64,000 nucleotides of DNA from Metridium senile (GCA_949775045.1 OX459101.1:12512347-12576346), one strand, 5' to 3'; counted from the first letter of the stretch, positions 47,087 to 59,505 are shown. Made by a program: numbers and translations. Notes: generated from the sequence alone by a model not told the origin.

Positions 47087-47168
47087 TGGCCAATTGTTCC
47101 CTGCTAGCAGAGTCTTCCACAGTTCACAGAATCGAACTGTGGAAGACTCTGCTAGCAGGGAAGGCCAA
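47087..47168. repeat. Intact hairpin in intron 3, copy 2
   Basis: Arms GCCAATTGTTCCCTGCTAG to CCACAGTTC and the inverse, about 38 bp each, separated by 7 bp. Copy 1 (25797-25856) retains the left arm and only part of the right one. Confidence 0.75.
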
Positions 47169-47993
47169 TTGGGGAGGCGTAGTTTGTAATGATTTCAAAG
47201 TCCAAGAAATTTGAAATCATCTCAAAGTTCTCTTGGGCGGACTTTCAGGGATATCGAAATCATTTGACCAGATTTGACATACTTGATTGGAAGAGTACCT
47301 CGTTAATAATTAATGAGTAAATATAAATCATAAAGGAGTGCTGTAATGGTAATAACATTATTTTTTGCAGCCGTTATTTACTTTCCAAACTTGCTACAGT
47401 CACGCCTAGCCAAAATGTCTCTCCACGAACAAAGTAGCGTTACTATTTTCGGTGTATATACAGGATTGGTCCTTGCTGCAATACTCATGTGTGGCATGAG
47501 AGTTTTCCTTGGAAATTATCTAGTTATCAGATCCTCTAGAAATCTCCACAAAAAGATGGTTGACTCAGTTATTAAGACTCCATTACTATTCTTCGACGTC
47601 AATCCACTTGGACGAATTATGAACCGTTTTTCAAGTGACACGGGCTTTTTAGACGATAAGCTACCAAAGGTGTTAGACCATGCTTTAACATACAGTGCCC
47701 AAGCATTTGGAATGATGTTTGTATCATTATTTGTTAGTTTCTGGTTTCTAGCTGTACTTGCATCTTTAGCAATAGTATTTATCTATTATTGTCGATATCT
47801 GCTTAGAAACTCTAGAGAGATATCCCGCCTGCAAGCTATTCAATGTAGTCCGGTGTACGCGCATATTTCAGAAACAGAGAGGGGACTGGAAGTGAATCGA
47901 ACTTTGCAGATGGAGGTCAAATTCACAGAAACATTGCACAGGTATTTGACAAAGTAAATCTTATTGCTGTTTTTTAGAATATTTTTAGTCGAT

Positions 47994-48147
47994 TGTTAGT
48001 TATGTTAGTATGGTCAGCAGTATCTACCCCAGTAGTTTGTTGGGTTCCCTGTGGAACCCGATGGTCGGCCATATTGAATAAAACGAGCCTAGTCCAGTCA
48101 GTGTTGTTATATCGTCCTTGTCCACTCAACATGGTGTCAGAAGTTGG
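47994..48147 (+). mobile_element. LTR remnant with primer-binding site in intron 4, copy 2
   Basis: TG..CA-bounded 138 bp followed by TGGTGTCAGAAGTTGG; includes CAGTATCTACCCCAGTAG, which is deleted in copy 1. Confidence 0.55.
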
Positions 48148-49232
48148 ATATATTTTCCACACCAATGACACTAGGTAACTGTTTCTCTCTTCAGTCTCTT
48201 GTGCTTATGGCTGAGTTGATTGATCGGCATCCTCCTCAATCATTGTTAAATGCCGGATGTTTCGCCCCCTGGACGTTTCGCCCCCTTTACGGACCGTTCT
48301 CCCCCTTTATTATATTCATTCAATTCACAATAATAAACATAATATAACAACTAGTTTTGGCTAATATGACAGTGTTTTAGTAGAAATAAGCATTTTGAGC
48401 TTCGTTTGGATCAGTAAAAAAACAATTTCGAAGCGTTAAAAAATTGGTACCCGAATACGAGAAAATTTTGGACTTACAAAATACTGTACTGTCTTATTAT
48501 AGAAATCGTGTTTTAAATTAAGATAACCACCAGAATTAAACTATAGTTTTGAATCAGACAAAACAGGGCAAGTAAATGGCACATTCCTGATAATAGTACC
48601 CATCTCACCCGGAGAGGGTACTTGGCCCAGTTTCTGACGGGGACGTTCCGCTGGTACCTCTAAACCCTGACCCTATTTAAGAGAGCAGAATCCTAAAAAT
48701 ACGTACCCTATTCAAGACAAATTGGTAAAAAGAAGACCATATCCAATTGTTGTTTATTTGACAGATATTGACACCCTGTGTAAATTTATAAAGTGCGACC
48801 CCATTTAAGACAAATTAGGCTAAATTATATACCCTACTCAAGACGCCAAATCAAAAAACCAAGTACCCCCCTCCCTTCTTGGGAATAGTACAAAGGCAAG
48901 GCTGACACTACGTAGACTAAAATAACGACATAACAGGACCTGAGAATCAAACAGGACCGGTCACTAGCTATATGCAAGTGGTTTGTCTCACTAATGTATT
49001 TGATATTCACAGGCTTCTTGACAATTACAATAAGGCCTTCTTTGTACGGATATCACTGGTACGTTGGTTTGCTCTTCGTATTGATATGATATGCGCTTTG
49101 TTTATTATCATCGTCGCTGTTCTTGGTGTTGTTGCCATTAAAGATCAAGGTAATAGCTTTAAAAGTTGTTAAATGCTGTCACTATTGAGTGTCAAGGAGA
49201 ACTACATGAAATCTGTATTGAATTATTTTATT

Positions 49233-49455
49233 TGTGACGGAGGTGGTCTAGCGTAGCCAGCGTTATATCCGGAATTTCTTTTACGCATGTTAGCTTAGGG
49301 TTGAGAGCACAAGCTTGTAACCTAGCCTGGTTTCGAATCCCTCCTCGGGCGAAGGGTGAATAGAGTTTGTTTGATGTGTTGTTCTCTCCCATGACATGAG
49401 GGTTTTTCTCGGGGTTATCCTATTTTCCTCCCTCCGCAAAAATCAACATTTGAGT
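49233..49455 (+). mobile_element. tRNA-derived SINE in intron 5, copy 2
   Basis: Box A TGGTCTAGCG and box B GGTTTCGAATCC, with the same body as 27897-28115. Confidence 0.55.
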
Positions 49456-51054
49456 TGAGAGTTGAGTGCATAGAATATAAAACTGTTGTAAGGAGTTTGA
49501 ATGGAGGATACACGGATATAATTTGATTTTTCGATATATTTAAACGTTGGGCTTGATTAGTGGTTACTCAAATAAACTTATTTTCAAAGTGATTTTCATG
49601 AAAACATTGTTTGGCCTGATCTGTTGTTTACCTTTTTTGCTCTTATTTTTTTACCCAGCTCTTATTGGAATGCTGCTGACCGTTTCTATTGATGTCATTG
49701 GGCTCATGAATTTTGGAATCCGTAACTTAACTGAAGTAGAAAATATAATGACGTCAGCAGAACGTATCCTGTTTTATAGCACTCTTCCTGCAGAGCCAGG
49801 CTACAGCAGGCAACCTCAACCGCCAGAGACTTGGCCCGATCAAGGCATGGTTGTGTTACGCAATGTGTCACTACAGTACGTGGAGAATGGCGTCACGGTG
49901 CTGCAAAACCTCAACATACAAGTCAGACCCAAAGAAAAAGTGGGTATTGTCGGTCGTACAGGAGCAGGCAAGTCGTCATTGTTTGCCGCCATATTGCGCA
50001 TGCCTGAACCTCAAGGTCAAGTTATCATTGACGGCATAGATCTGGGCTCTATTAATCTCCAGGCTGCTCGTAGATGTATGGCCGTGATAACAGAAATCTC
50101 GATCCTTTCAACCGTTTTACAGACGACGACATCTGGTTAGCGTTAGCACAAGTACAGATGAGTGGAAAGATATCCCAGTTGCCTGACCAGCTAGAATGCT
50201 GTGTTGGGGAGCGTGGGACTGGGTTCAGTGTTGGGGAGAGACAGCTGTTGTGCTTGGCTCGGGCATTGCTCCAAAAATATCGTATACTACTAATGGATGA
50301 AGCCACAGCCAATGTGGATTTTAGGACAGACCAACTAATACAGCAAACTATACGAGACAAGTTTACCAACTGCACCGTGTTAACCATTGCACATCGACTG
50401 AATACTATTATGGACTATGACAGGGTAGTAGTGATGGACCAAGGTCACGTGGTTGAAGAAGGAGAGCCCGCAATACTTGCTAACAAGGGGAGTGGGTTTC
50501 TCGACTAAATGATAAATACAATACAAATGATAATAATAGAAAATCAGTATTCATGTACAATGTAGAGGGGACACTAAAATATAACTAATATCAGAAGGGT
50601 AAAAATATATTATTAGTGTAGTGTAATCTCCTTGGAAGAAACCATACATAGCATTTTTGAAATAACGGTGTGTAGATAGAATATGTTTAGTTTAGTTAGT
50701 TTATGTATTTATTAGTATAGGTTATCATGGTTTTGAGTTCAATTTGGGATTAATTCACACGAGTATGTTTTTCAAAGACTACAATTTGCACGAGCCCGTA
50801 GGTCACACGAGTGCGAATTCTCACAAATTGAACGGGAAACCATATGATTTCTTATAAATAATACTATAGACTAGATGTGACTACTGTTGTCAATTTTGAA
50901 TTTTTTTGATTTCAGTTTTACAGTCTCAGAATATTGTATTGAAAGATCTGAACCCAGGTGAATTAGCGGTATCAGTCTCAGAATAGTTTCTATTTAATGA
51001 CTATTTAGTGACTATATCACTCAACAAGCAACATCATATACTAAAGGTATTTCC

Positions 51055-51183
51055 TCCTCCGCAGGCAACACTTTTGGGCTTCCTTTGGGATAAAAACGAA
51101 CGAGAAGCTCATTCTTCCCAGGCCCTTATCCAAAGGAATCCCAAAAATCCAAAGGAATCCCAAAGGGGTTGCCTGTGGAGGAG
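51055..51183. mobile_element. Small foldback element with AATCCAAAGGAATCCC repeats (unit 2)
   Basis: Shorter counterpart of 29707-29893. Confidence 0.6.
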
Positions 51184-51487
51184 GCTATATTGATGAGAAC
51201 GGAGACAAGTACACTAATGAAGACGTATCTTGGAGTGTATTGAATCATTAAATGATACATAGTTTTGTTGCGAATAACTCATCTCTAAGGATGACTTAAC
51301 ATTTCAAGAGAAGATTTCTGTAAACACCATGCAAACGCAGTAACACTCAAAAAATCGATTTTGCTCATATTTTAACCATAACCCTCAAGATGAAAAAATC
51401 ATGATGTCTTTAGTTTTGAAAAAATATTGCATATTTTACGAGAAAATCGCGAAAAAAAAGAATTCGTCAAATCGTTGCTTCGAGACA

Positions 51488-52185
51488 CAGGCAGCCCAAC
51501 TATATTCTCTTTGAGGAATTTTTTTTAATGACAATAAAGTTATTTTTAACACGCGCCGAGCGAGATTTTCCACACTTTTTCAAGTGTGGAATACTTCGCA
51601 AAGCGGCCATCACAAATTCACTGTTTAGCTCGGCTGTTTGTTGGTTTGTACAAGACAATATCAGTCGTTTTCACATAAAAACTTCAGCTCGATCGATATT
51701 TTCACGATTGATCCACGATTGTAAAAATCCGACTGTTACCGGAAGTCCCTGCCTATGGAACCTGCGGCGCACCTCGACTCCATGCTGCCCTTTTTAAAAA
51801 CAAATTTTAACTCATTTGTTGAGATCAGAGATGATCATACTTTTTATTGTCGTTGAACAGCAATCTAAATTTTATATATTCGAAGAAAAATTAAACTTTT
51901 CTCCTATGGCTGATATACTACGCGCGAAACTAAAGTTGTCACGTGACCGAGTTTCATACCTCGTCAAAATACCTCCCTCTTCAACACCGCGCGACTTTGA
52001 CGAAAAATTGCTTGCAAAAAGCCACAGGAATCCCATCTGCGCGCATTCAAACAAACACCCCACAGGAACTCCACAGCGCGCTCAATGATTAACAACATAT
52101 TTTATTCCAATATGGTTCTCGGCGCGCGGTTTAAATGAACTTTATTGCCATTAAAAAAATCCTCAGATAGAATAGTTGGGTAGCC
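51488..52185. mobile_element. Foldback element with about 60-bp TIRs at the right end of unit 2
   Basis: Left end GCAGCCCAACTATATTCTC, then GAGGAATTTTTTTTAATG; the right end is the inverse (ACCCAACTATTCTATCTGAG). The similarity extends outward into TTGCTTCGAGACACAG and TGTGCTTCGAGAGG. No recognisable protein. Confidence 0.6.
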
Positions 52186-53151
52186 TGTGCTTCGAGAGGC
52201 AAATTTGTCTGTCAACTAATTTGACGGCCTCGTATGGCAGAAAATACCGGAAGTCCCTTTTACCAGAAGTGAGGCTGAAATCATAACTCTCGGATATAAT
52301 ATATCCTTACGTTTAACGTGGGGCGTAGATTTATTCATTTATGCTATTTATTGTGTTTTTTTTTATTGATTTATTATTTTTATTGATTTATTTTTGTTTG
52401 CCGGTGTCTCCTTCCTTACATAAAGCTATTGTGTTATTTTATTTTATTGTTTGTTTGCTTATTTTGACGCTGTTTTGGTGCCATTCTACGTATTTATCTA
52501 TTGTTTTATTTAATCTTTTCCATGCAGTTGTATATGGTTATATGTAGCGTACACCCCCTTCATCTGTAGTACAAATCACTTGACCATCGTTCAATACTGC
52601 TATGTAACGGGGTTTATTGGTTAGTTCACTTGACTGACCTACATAACGACCATTCAATGTAAACTATGTAAACTTATGAATCAAATGAGACATAAGATCA
52701 CAGACTGTTATCATTGTCAATAGCTGGATCCCATGGTTCTCAGTGTAGCTGACCATCAGTGTAGTCCTTTCCACCAATGGTGGTTACTGTAGTGGGTGAC
52801 AGTGGGGAGTATCTACAGTCCATTAGGAGAATCACTTAAAATAGCAATGTCATCAACATACTGGGCTTCCCTTATGTATTCCATTGTAAGATGATAGGTT
52901 TTTGTACTGGCCACAGTTTGTGAGAACAATCATTTATTGTAAATGATCACGTGACGAAATATTACAATATTTTGGGCGATAATTCACAACTAATTTTCAT
53001 TCGCTTTGAGTAAACTCTTAACAAGTTAAAGTTGTTTTCTTTCTTTTGTTCTATCCCTCAAGGATATATGTTTGAGAATCTAACTGGAAAAGTGAATCTA
53101 TTTTAATAATCAACGTACAATAATTTTTTGAAATTAAGTTTTTATATATTC
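52186..53151. other. Region without recognised genes
   Basis: T-rich sequence at 52320-52550 gives a hydrophobic frame that I regard as composition noise. No repeat copy recognised. Confidence 0.4.
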
Positions 53152-53154
53152 TAA

Positions 53155-53641
53155 CACGGTGTCCAAAAAGACACCTGAAATCGACAAGGTTTGACTAACT
53201 TTTCAACCTTAAAATTCTTGAAACTTCGCCAACATACACAGGTCAATGTTGTTTACAACTTGTTCTTCTTATTTTTTCTTATTTTTATTTTTTGGCGGGA
53301 AAATGACGTCATAAGTTTGGCGCCAAAATTTCATGTTTGTTCTATGACCAAAATGACCACATCATTTGAAAGATCTTTCTGAAAGGAACTAAAATAAAAA
53401 GTTCCTTTCAGAAAGATCTTTTGAATGATGTGGTAATTTTGGTCAGAATAAACTTGAAATTTTGGCGCCAAACTTATGACGTCATTTTCCCGCCAAAAAA
53501 ATAAAAATCAGAAAAAATAAAGAGAACAAGTTGTTAAGAACATTGACCTGTGTATTTTGGCGAAGTTTCAAGACTTTTGAAGTTGAAATAGAAAAGTTAG
53601 TCAAGCCTTGTCGATTTCAGGTATCTTTTTTGGCCACCGTG
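53155..53641. mobile_element. Near-perfect palindromic MITE with TAA target duplication
   Basis: 487 bp, flanked by TAA (53152-53154 and 53642-53644). The arms begin CACGGTGTCCAAAAAGACAC and stay almost complementary to the centre near 53396 (AACTAAAATAAAAAGTT). Arms include TTTGGCGCCAAA and ATGACGTCAT. A TAA/TWA duplication is usual for PIF/Harbinger-mobilised MITEs. Confidence 0.8.
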
Positions 53642-53780
53642 TAATGACAACGCAAGTTGGAACTGCTTTTTTCAAACGTTTTATAGGAGAAATTCCAATT
53701 TTCCCGTTAGATTGTAATTAACAATGAATAGTAGGGCAAAAATAGCCACAAAAGAAGTACTGATAACAACTTAAAGCTTT

Positions 53781-53873
53781 TGTTATATATTGTACTACAC
53801 GATACGCCATGTGCTTTGTAGAACGTTGGTTTAATCACGTGACCCTTACTACACAGGGAGCCCATACATGACA
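53781..53873 (-). repeat. 3' LTR of the Gypsy element (93 bp)
   Basis: TGTTATATATTG...CATACATGACA with TG..CA ends, matching 58208-58300 except for two bases. The internal side carries a polypurine tract. Confidence 0.8.
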
Positions 53874-53886
53874 TCCCCTTTTTCCA
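53874..53886 (-). other. Polypurine tract of the Gypsy element
   Basis: The minus strand reads GGAAAAAGGGGA directly before the LTR start TGTCATG, as required for plus-strand priming. Confidence 0.7.
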
Positions 53887-54095
53887 CAGTTTGTGTAACT
53901 TTTACATCTTAACAATAGCTTGTAAATAACATGAATCATAATGTCTATAACAGTGAATAAACAATCTTGAAACAATGTTCAGTGTCCATTCTAGTTCATG
54001 TATAACATGAATCAAAATGACTATAAGAAGTCATTAAAACAATCTTGAAACAATGTTCAGTGTCCAAAGTTAAAAGTATATAATGATCAATGTTC

Positions 54096-57000
54096 TTAGT
54101 CTTTGTATCTACTTGGTGTCTTGATTTCTCTTCCTGATCTGGTTGTTACTGTTGATAAACTCTGTTCTTTAGTTGGTGATAACGCTGTAGCTTCTTTAGT
54201 AATGGGCGTTTCTTGTGAGTGCATTGTTTCTGTACTCTGTGTTGCAACATCACCTTGGGTGCTGTTTGTTGCTATAGGATCTGTAGTTGGTGTAGTATAT
54301 GTGCTCACACTCTGTGGCACTGAGGAAGTCGCTGTCACCTTTATTGCGTCCGGTTGATGAGATCGATCACAATGAAGATCTCTAGGATTTCGTCTATAGA
54401 TGGTCCCATTACCCGTCTGGACCATGTATGAGCGGGGTGCTTCATGCGCTTTAACAACTTTCGCTGGTACCCACTTCTTGGCATACTGCATCCTTACTTG
54501 TTCACCTGGATGTAAAGATGGTAGTTCCTTACCACTGTTCTTATTATAATAGTGTGCTTGCAGAATTTGTCTGCCTTGTAAGTTGCTGTTTACGACCTCT
54601 GAATCTACAGGCTTAAGCAGTGCTGCTACTGTTGGTAGCGTAGTCTTCAGACGCCTCCCCATCAAAAGTTGTGCTGGAGACTTGTTGAGTTCCTCTAGTG
54701 GAGTGTTCCTGTAGTCCAGCATGGCAAGGTATGGATCATCTGCTTTCTTTAAAATGTTTTTCACTGTCTGTACATACCTCTCTGATGCACCATTTGATTG
54801 AGGGTAGAGTGACTTGATGTGACATGTACAAACCCTTATTGCTTTGCAAAGTTTGCAAACTCTGAGCTAGCAAACTGAGGGCCATTGTCTGATATTAGTT
54901 AGTCTGGGATGAAATCTGACGTGAAATCTGGATGAAATCTAGCGTGAAATCTGACTCTTGAGTTGGGTAATGATCTGACTGCTGGTAAGACCATTGAGCT
55001 TTGCAATCTCCGGCCATTTTTAATAATAATCAACTGATAGCAGATATGTGACATTGTTAAGTTCAAACAGATCTACGCCAATCTTTGACCAGGGTCTTTC
55101 TGGTAGTGGAGCCTCTACCATTGGTTCCTTTGCATTTTTTCGTTGATACTCGATCGCTGCACTGTGAACAACTTGCTACTTTATTTTCAATTTGGTTAGA
55201 CATTCCTGGCCAGAATATGACATCCCTAGCTCGTTGTTTACATTTGACTATTCCGAGGTGTGACTCATGAATCTTGTCTAGCATTGTATTTCTGAGCTGA
55301 TAAGGAACAATTACCTTGTGTCCTTTGAACAACAGCCCATTTATGCAGGAAATCTCGTGGCGGTGATTCCAGTATTCTCGGATGTCGACTGGAAGTTCTG
55401 ACTTTGTTTCCGGCCATCCATCAAGGACTGCATCTTGTAGTTTGATCATCACTGGGTCTGCTGCTGTTGTGCTTTGAAACTTCTGATACAGATCTTGACT
55501 GATAGGGAGGTATGCATTCAACTGTACTTCATTGACGTCATACTCCTCTTCAATGTGTTCATTAGATTCATGCAGATATGATCTACTTAATGCATCACTG
55601 ATATAGATTTCTGGGCCAGGCTTATAAACAACTGTATAGTCATACCTTAGTAATGACATCATCATTCGTTGGATTCTTGGTGGTGCCAGATGTAAAGCTT
55701 TGTTAAGAATATACTCTAAAGGTTTGTGATCTGATTCCACAGTTACATGTTTCCCATATACATATTGGTGAAACTTCTGACCGTACAGTATTGCCAATGT
55801 TTCTTTCTCAATTTGCGCATACTTCTGCTGTGTTTCTGTTAATGCACGGGAGACATATGCAATAGGCTTTTCATCCTGGAGTAGGACAGCCCCCAACCCT
55901 TTTGAACTTGCATCGACTGAAAGGGTTACTGGCATATCTGGGTTGTAGTATCCAAGTACCGGGGTATTGGCGACTAATCTCTTTAGCTCTGTAAAGCTTT
56001 CTTCTTGTGCACTTTCCCAGTGCCATAAGATATCTTTCTCCAACAGTTTCCTTAGTGGAGCACTAACTTCAGCCAAGTTTGGTATAAACTTCGCTAGGTA
56101 CTGTACAAATCCCAGGAAAGTCCTCAGTTCTTTGACATGGGTAGCGTCATACCTTCAACTGCTCTTACTTTCTCCGGGTCTGGTTTTATTCCATCTTTCG
56201 AAAATACATGACCTAGATACGCTACTTCGTCTTTCTTCACTTTACATTTCTTGATTCCTAGTTTGAGGTTTGATTCTCTTGCTCTATCAAGTACTTGACG
56301 AAGGTGTTTGTCGTGTTCTTCTTCATTTCGTCCCCAGATCAATATGTCATCAACAACAACTTCAGTTGAGGGTGTTCCAGCCATCATGGTGCTCATGTTT
56401 TTTTGGAATACCTCTGGGGCAGACTTTATGCCAAATGGTAATCTTGTGAAACGGTACCTGCCAAACGGAGAGTTAAACGTACACAACTTGGAGCTGTCTT
56501 CGTCAAGCTTAATCTGCCAAAATCCTGATGTTGCATCTAATACACTAAACAATTTGGCATCGGCTACTTCGGTTAAAACTTCCTCAATTGTTTTCATTGG
56601 GTAGTGTTCTCTCATGATTGCATTATTGAGATCTTTGGAATCAATGCAGATACGTACTTTACCTGTTACTCTGTAGGTTCTGTTTGTTGTACAATGACTC
56701 CTAGGCTTTCCATTCTCTTTAATACTTCCTTTATCTTATCTTTGAGGGCCAGTGGAACTTTGCGTGGTGCGTGTACGACGGGGTTTACACTTGGGTCGGT
56801 GCGGATATGATGTTCTCCCGGAATGCAGCCAAGACCTTGAAACAAATCAGGATACTCATAGAGGATTTCAGGTAGTTCTTTGTCCTTGGTTGCTTGGTTA
56901 GGCTTTTCCTTGACCTTGTTGCTTTCATTGATGTTGTACACTCGTTGAATTAATCCGAGCTGCTTACAGGCTTTGCCTCCCAGGATTGTTACTGCATCTG

Positions 57001-57391
57001 GCTCTATTATCTGGAACCGTAGTTGATGTTGTATACCTTTATACTTACAATCAAGAGTTAGTGTTCCCTTTGGATGTATAATGTAGCCAGTGAATGACCT
57101 CAAACGTGATGTGGACTTTGCTAGTTTAGCTTTGATGTTGAGACTCTGACATGTATTCATAGACATTACATTGCACATGGCTCCAGTGTCGACCTGTACT
57201 CTACAATCATTTCCATTAACAGTCAGTGTCTCATACCACTCTTGATCAGCTCTCTCTATATGCATGGCATTAACAGTGTCAACACAGCCTATGTACAGGA
57301 ACTCATCATTGGCTTCATCACTGTCACTTTCTACTGTATTGACATTGTTTACACGAGCTTTACACATCCTTGCAAAGTGGCCAGACTTGTT
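54096..57391 (-). pseudogene. Gypsy pol relic: protease, RT, RNase H, integrase
   Basis: Broken frames in order. 57367-56666: protease with VQVDTGAMCNVMS (DTG), ending in an indel just before the RT. 56615-56124: RT with FSVLDATSGFWQIKLDE, RLPFGIKSAPEVFQ and the catalytic VVVDDILIWG. 56076-55063: RNase H with LSVDASSKGLGAVLL and VESDHKPLEYIL, then the integrase HHCC finger (HESHLGIVK...CSQC). About 55115-54766: integrase core in another frame with a TAA stop after DYY and a small internal duplication of GTGAAATCTG units near 54905-54955. 54764-54096: integrase C-terminal part ending with a Ser/Thr-rich tail. At least four frame breaks are seen (about 56660, 56143, 55140, 55015). Function in an intact relative is replication and integration of the element. 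Confidence 0.8.
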
Positions 57392-57400
57392 ACACTTTAA

Positions 57401-58132
57401 TCATTGTTTACCAAATGCTGGTCACTTTCCATAGGCATGCAGCGTGCCACACCGCTGACAGGTATTTGTATTACTCGCTGTATTTTGACCATACTTTACT
57501 TTATGTAGCTTACCTTCTTGCTGAGGATTACCTTTATACCTTTGTTTACTCATATCTTTAGCTTTAATGACATTACACGCTGCTTCCGCACCTGACATAG
57601 ACTTTAGCTGGGCAGTAGATAATTCTTGTGTTCTGGCGATGTCGATTGCTTTTGTAAGCGATAGCTCGGAGCCTTCTTTTATTAGATCTTCTCTTGCTTT
57701 GTCCGATTGACATCCAATTACGACCCGATCTCTAATCATCTCGTCTTCATCTTTGAATCTACATGGTTTCGCTAACAGTTTTAACCCAGTTACAAACTGT
57801 TCTATCGATTCCGTTGGATCTTGTATCCTCCTGTTGAATTTATACCGAGCGAATACAACATTAGACTTTGGTTCTACATATTCCTTGAGTTTGGTATAAT
57901 ACGTTGCTAACTTCTTTTTTTCTTCGTCCGTCAGTTTCCACGTATTGTAGATATCCCGACCTTTATCTCCGACCCATAACGTGAGATAGCTACACTTTTC
58001 TTCTTCAGATTTCTTCTTTTGCGGACCGCTAAACATGAATTCTACGTGCTGTGTAAACTTTCGCCAAGCTGTTGGCAAATCCTCACTTTCCCAGTGTAAT
58101 TGTGGAGATTTTGTTCCTGCAACGTCTTCCAT
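57401..58132 (-). pseudogene. Gypsy gag relic with two in-frame TGA in the zinc knuckle
   Basis: ATG at 58132 opens 236 codons: capsid-like residues (WRKFTQHVEFMFSG, then SIEQFVTGLKLLAKPC), then a basic region and a first CxxC (CQRCGTLHAYGK). TGA follows at 57422-57424 and again at 57401-57403, after which the frame continues LKCNKSGHFARMCK into the protease frame. By alignment with the CCHC pattern both TGA stand where Cys would be expected. Gag in intact relatives packages the element RNA. Confidence 0.75.
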
Positions 58133-58193
58133 GACTTGTAGAGTGTTTAATCTTCACGGCTAGTAAGTTTTTTACTGAAGGGTTTTCAATTTT

Positions 58194-58207
58194 CTACGTA
58201 AACACCA
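58194..58207 (-). other. Primer-binding site of the Gypsy element
   Basis: The minus strand reads TGGTGTTTACGTAG immediately after the 5' LTR end ...ATATAACA; TGG pairs with the tRNA CCA end. The tRNA was not identified. Confidence 0.55.
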
Positions 58208-58300
58208 TGTTATATATTGCACTACACGATACGCCATGTGCTTTGTAGAAGGTTGGTTTAATCACGTGACCCTTACTACACAGGGAGCCCATACATGACA
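58208..58300 (-). repeat. 5' LTR of the Gypsy element (93 bp)
   Basis: TGTTATATATTGC...ATACATGACA in plus orientation; same length and ends as 53781-53873. Confidence 0.8.
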
Positions 58301-59110
58301 GCCTTTACTCAAGAACGATAAAGTTACCCAGTTTCTTACAACAGTTCGAAGACAGGCTCGGATACAAACGTCCAGCGGTTTTCATCTGAGAGTACGGTTT
58401 CTATGGATACAATGGAGTTAACAAAATGGCGGACATGTAGAATTGAAAGAATGTTTCCTTCTTTTTGTTGATTTATGAAGTTTCTGAAGAGAAATTGTCT
58501 TTTATTTACACTCACATGTACTTCTTATTGTCCAGGCCTTATAAAAATACCAATCTATAGTAAGTATTGCGTATTTTAGAGCTTTTATATGCAAAGATAT
58601 ATACCTATCTCTATGATTAAGATTGAGGAATAGTAAACATTAAAACATTTAACCGCCTAAATTGTATTTTATTCATTGAATTACTACGTTATCATGTGAT
58701 CAAACAGATTTCTGTTTGCGCAGGTCATTAGTGCAGTTTGAGCGGGATTTTTGAAAACGTAGTTGTGTAATCAGTAAGATATTTGTTTAGTTTTGTGCTA
58801 CAATAGATCGTTTTATGCTTACAAAAAGTAAGCGGAGAGGCTGATCTGAAATGACTGGGACATTTTTACCCCCCATCACGTATGGTTTTGCTAGAATTGC
58901 CGCGTTAGCAAGGGAGATACCGAGATTGATTCAAAGGGGAAAAGAAAGCAGCATCAAATACCAGGCTCGAATAAAGAGTGAAATCTACAAGGGATTTAAG
59001 AATACATTCGACTGAAAGAATTGAAATTGAAGCTTTGCAGCAAAAGGATAACTGGCTTGAGAAATACGATCGATCGATACGATTTGAAGTCCATTATGTA
59101 TACTACCGAG
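58301..59110. other. Region without recognised genes
   Basis: No repeat copy or coding segment supported. A short direct similarity (ATTGCCGCGTTAG) recurs at 61633. Confidence 0.4.
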
Positions 59111-59395
59111 TAGCCGCGGTAACAACCTCGTTTCCAGGGCCCTCTCCCTTCGCTTTTGGGTGGGGCGGGAAATGGCCCTGGCATCGGCATGACCTCAAAA
59201 TACCCTGAAATTCCGGGTGTAGTAAATTAGCATAAATTACGATTCATATACTCCAGAGATTATATAACTATTTAGGCAAGTCAAATTTAGTTGATATTAT
59301 AGCGGTTCTCAGTCACACGTGCACCGCTCGCATAAAAAGCACCGCTATAAAACGTGAAGTTGGTGGACGTCAATCAAACTGTGTTTACAGGACGC

Positions 59396-59505
59396 ATGGT
59401 GTTTTTACTTCAGTCGGGCTGCGAAAGATGTCTGAATCCGACGAAGAGGTTGTTGTAGGAATTCAGACATGTTTCGCAACCCGACTGAAGCAAAAACACC
59501 ATGCG
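59396..59505. repeat. 108-bp hairpin
   Basis: GCATGGTGTTTTTACTTCAG at the left returns inverted as CTGAAGCAAAAACACCATGC, with a loop of about 30 bases around GACGAAGAGGTTGTTG. Confidence 0.8.

Larger units (their letters stand above)
53781..58300 (-). mobile_element. Ty3/Gypsy LTR retrotransposon, degenerate, with very short LTRs
   Basis: 4520 bp on the minus strand in the order 5' LTR (58208-58300), PBS, gag, protease, RT, RNase H, integrase, PPT, 3' LTR (53781-53873). Integrase lies after RT/RNase H, the Ty3/Gypsy order. The LTRs differ at two of 93 positions. Coding regions carry several frameshifts and stops, so the copy is inactive. No clean target duplication is visible: the flanks read ...GCTTT and GCCTT... 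. Confidence 0.85.

Noticed and set aside
52341..52547. Small membrane protein frame
   Set aside because: T-rich low-complexity sequence reads as Phe/Leu in any genome; no start context or homologue recognised.
57401..57424. Genome-wide recoding of TGA as Cys
   Set aside because: Only this dead retroelement shows it; the transporter and other frames give no support, and random mutation is simpler.
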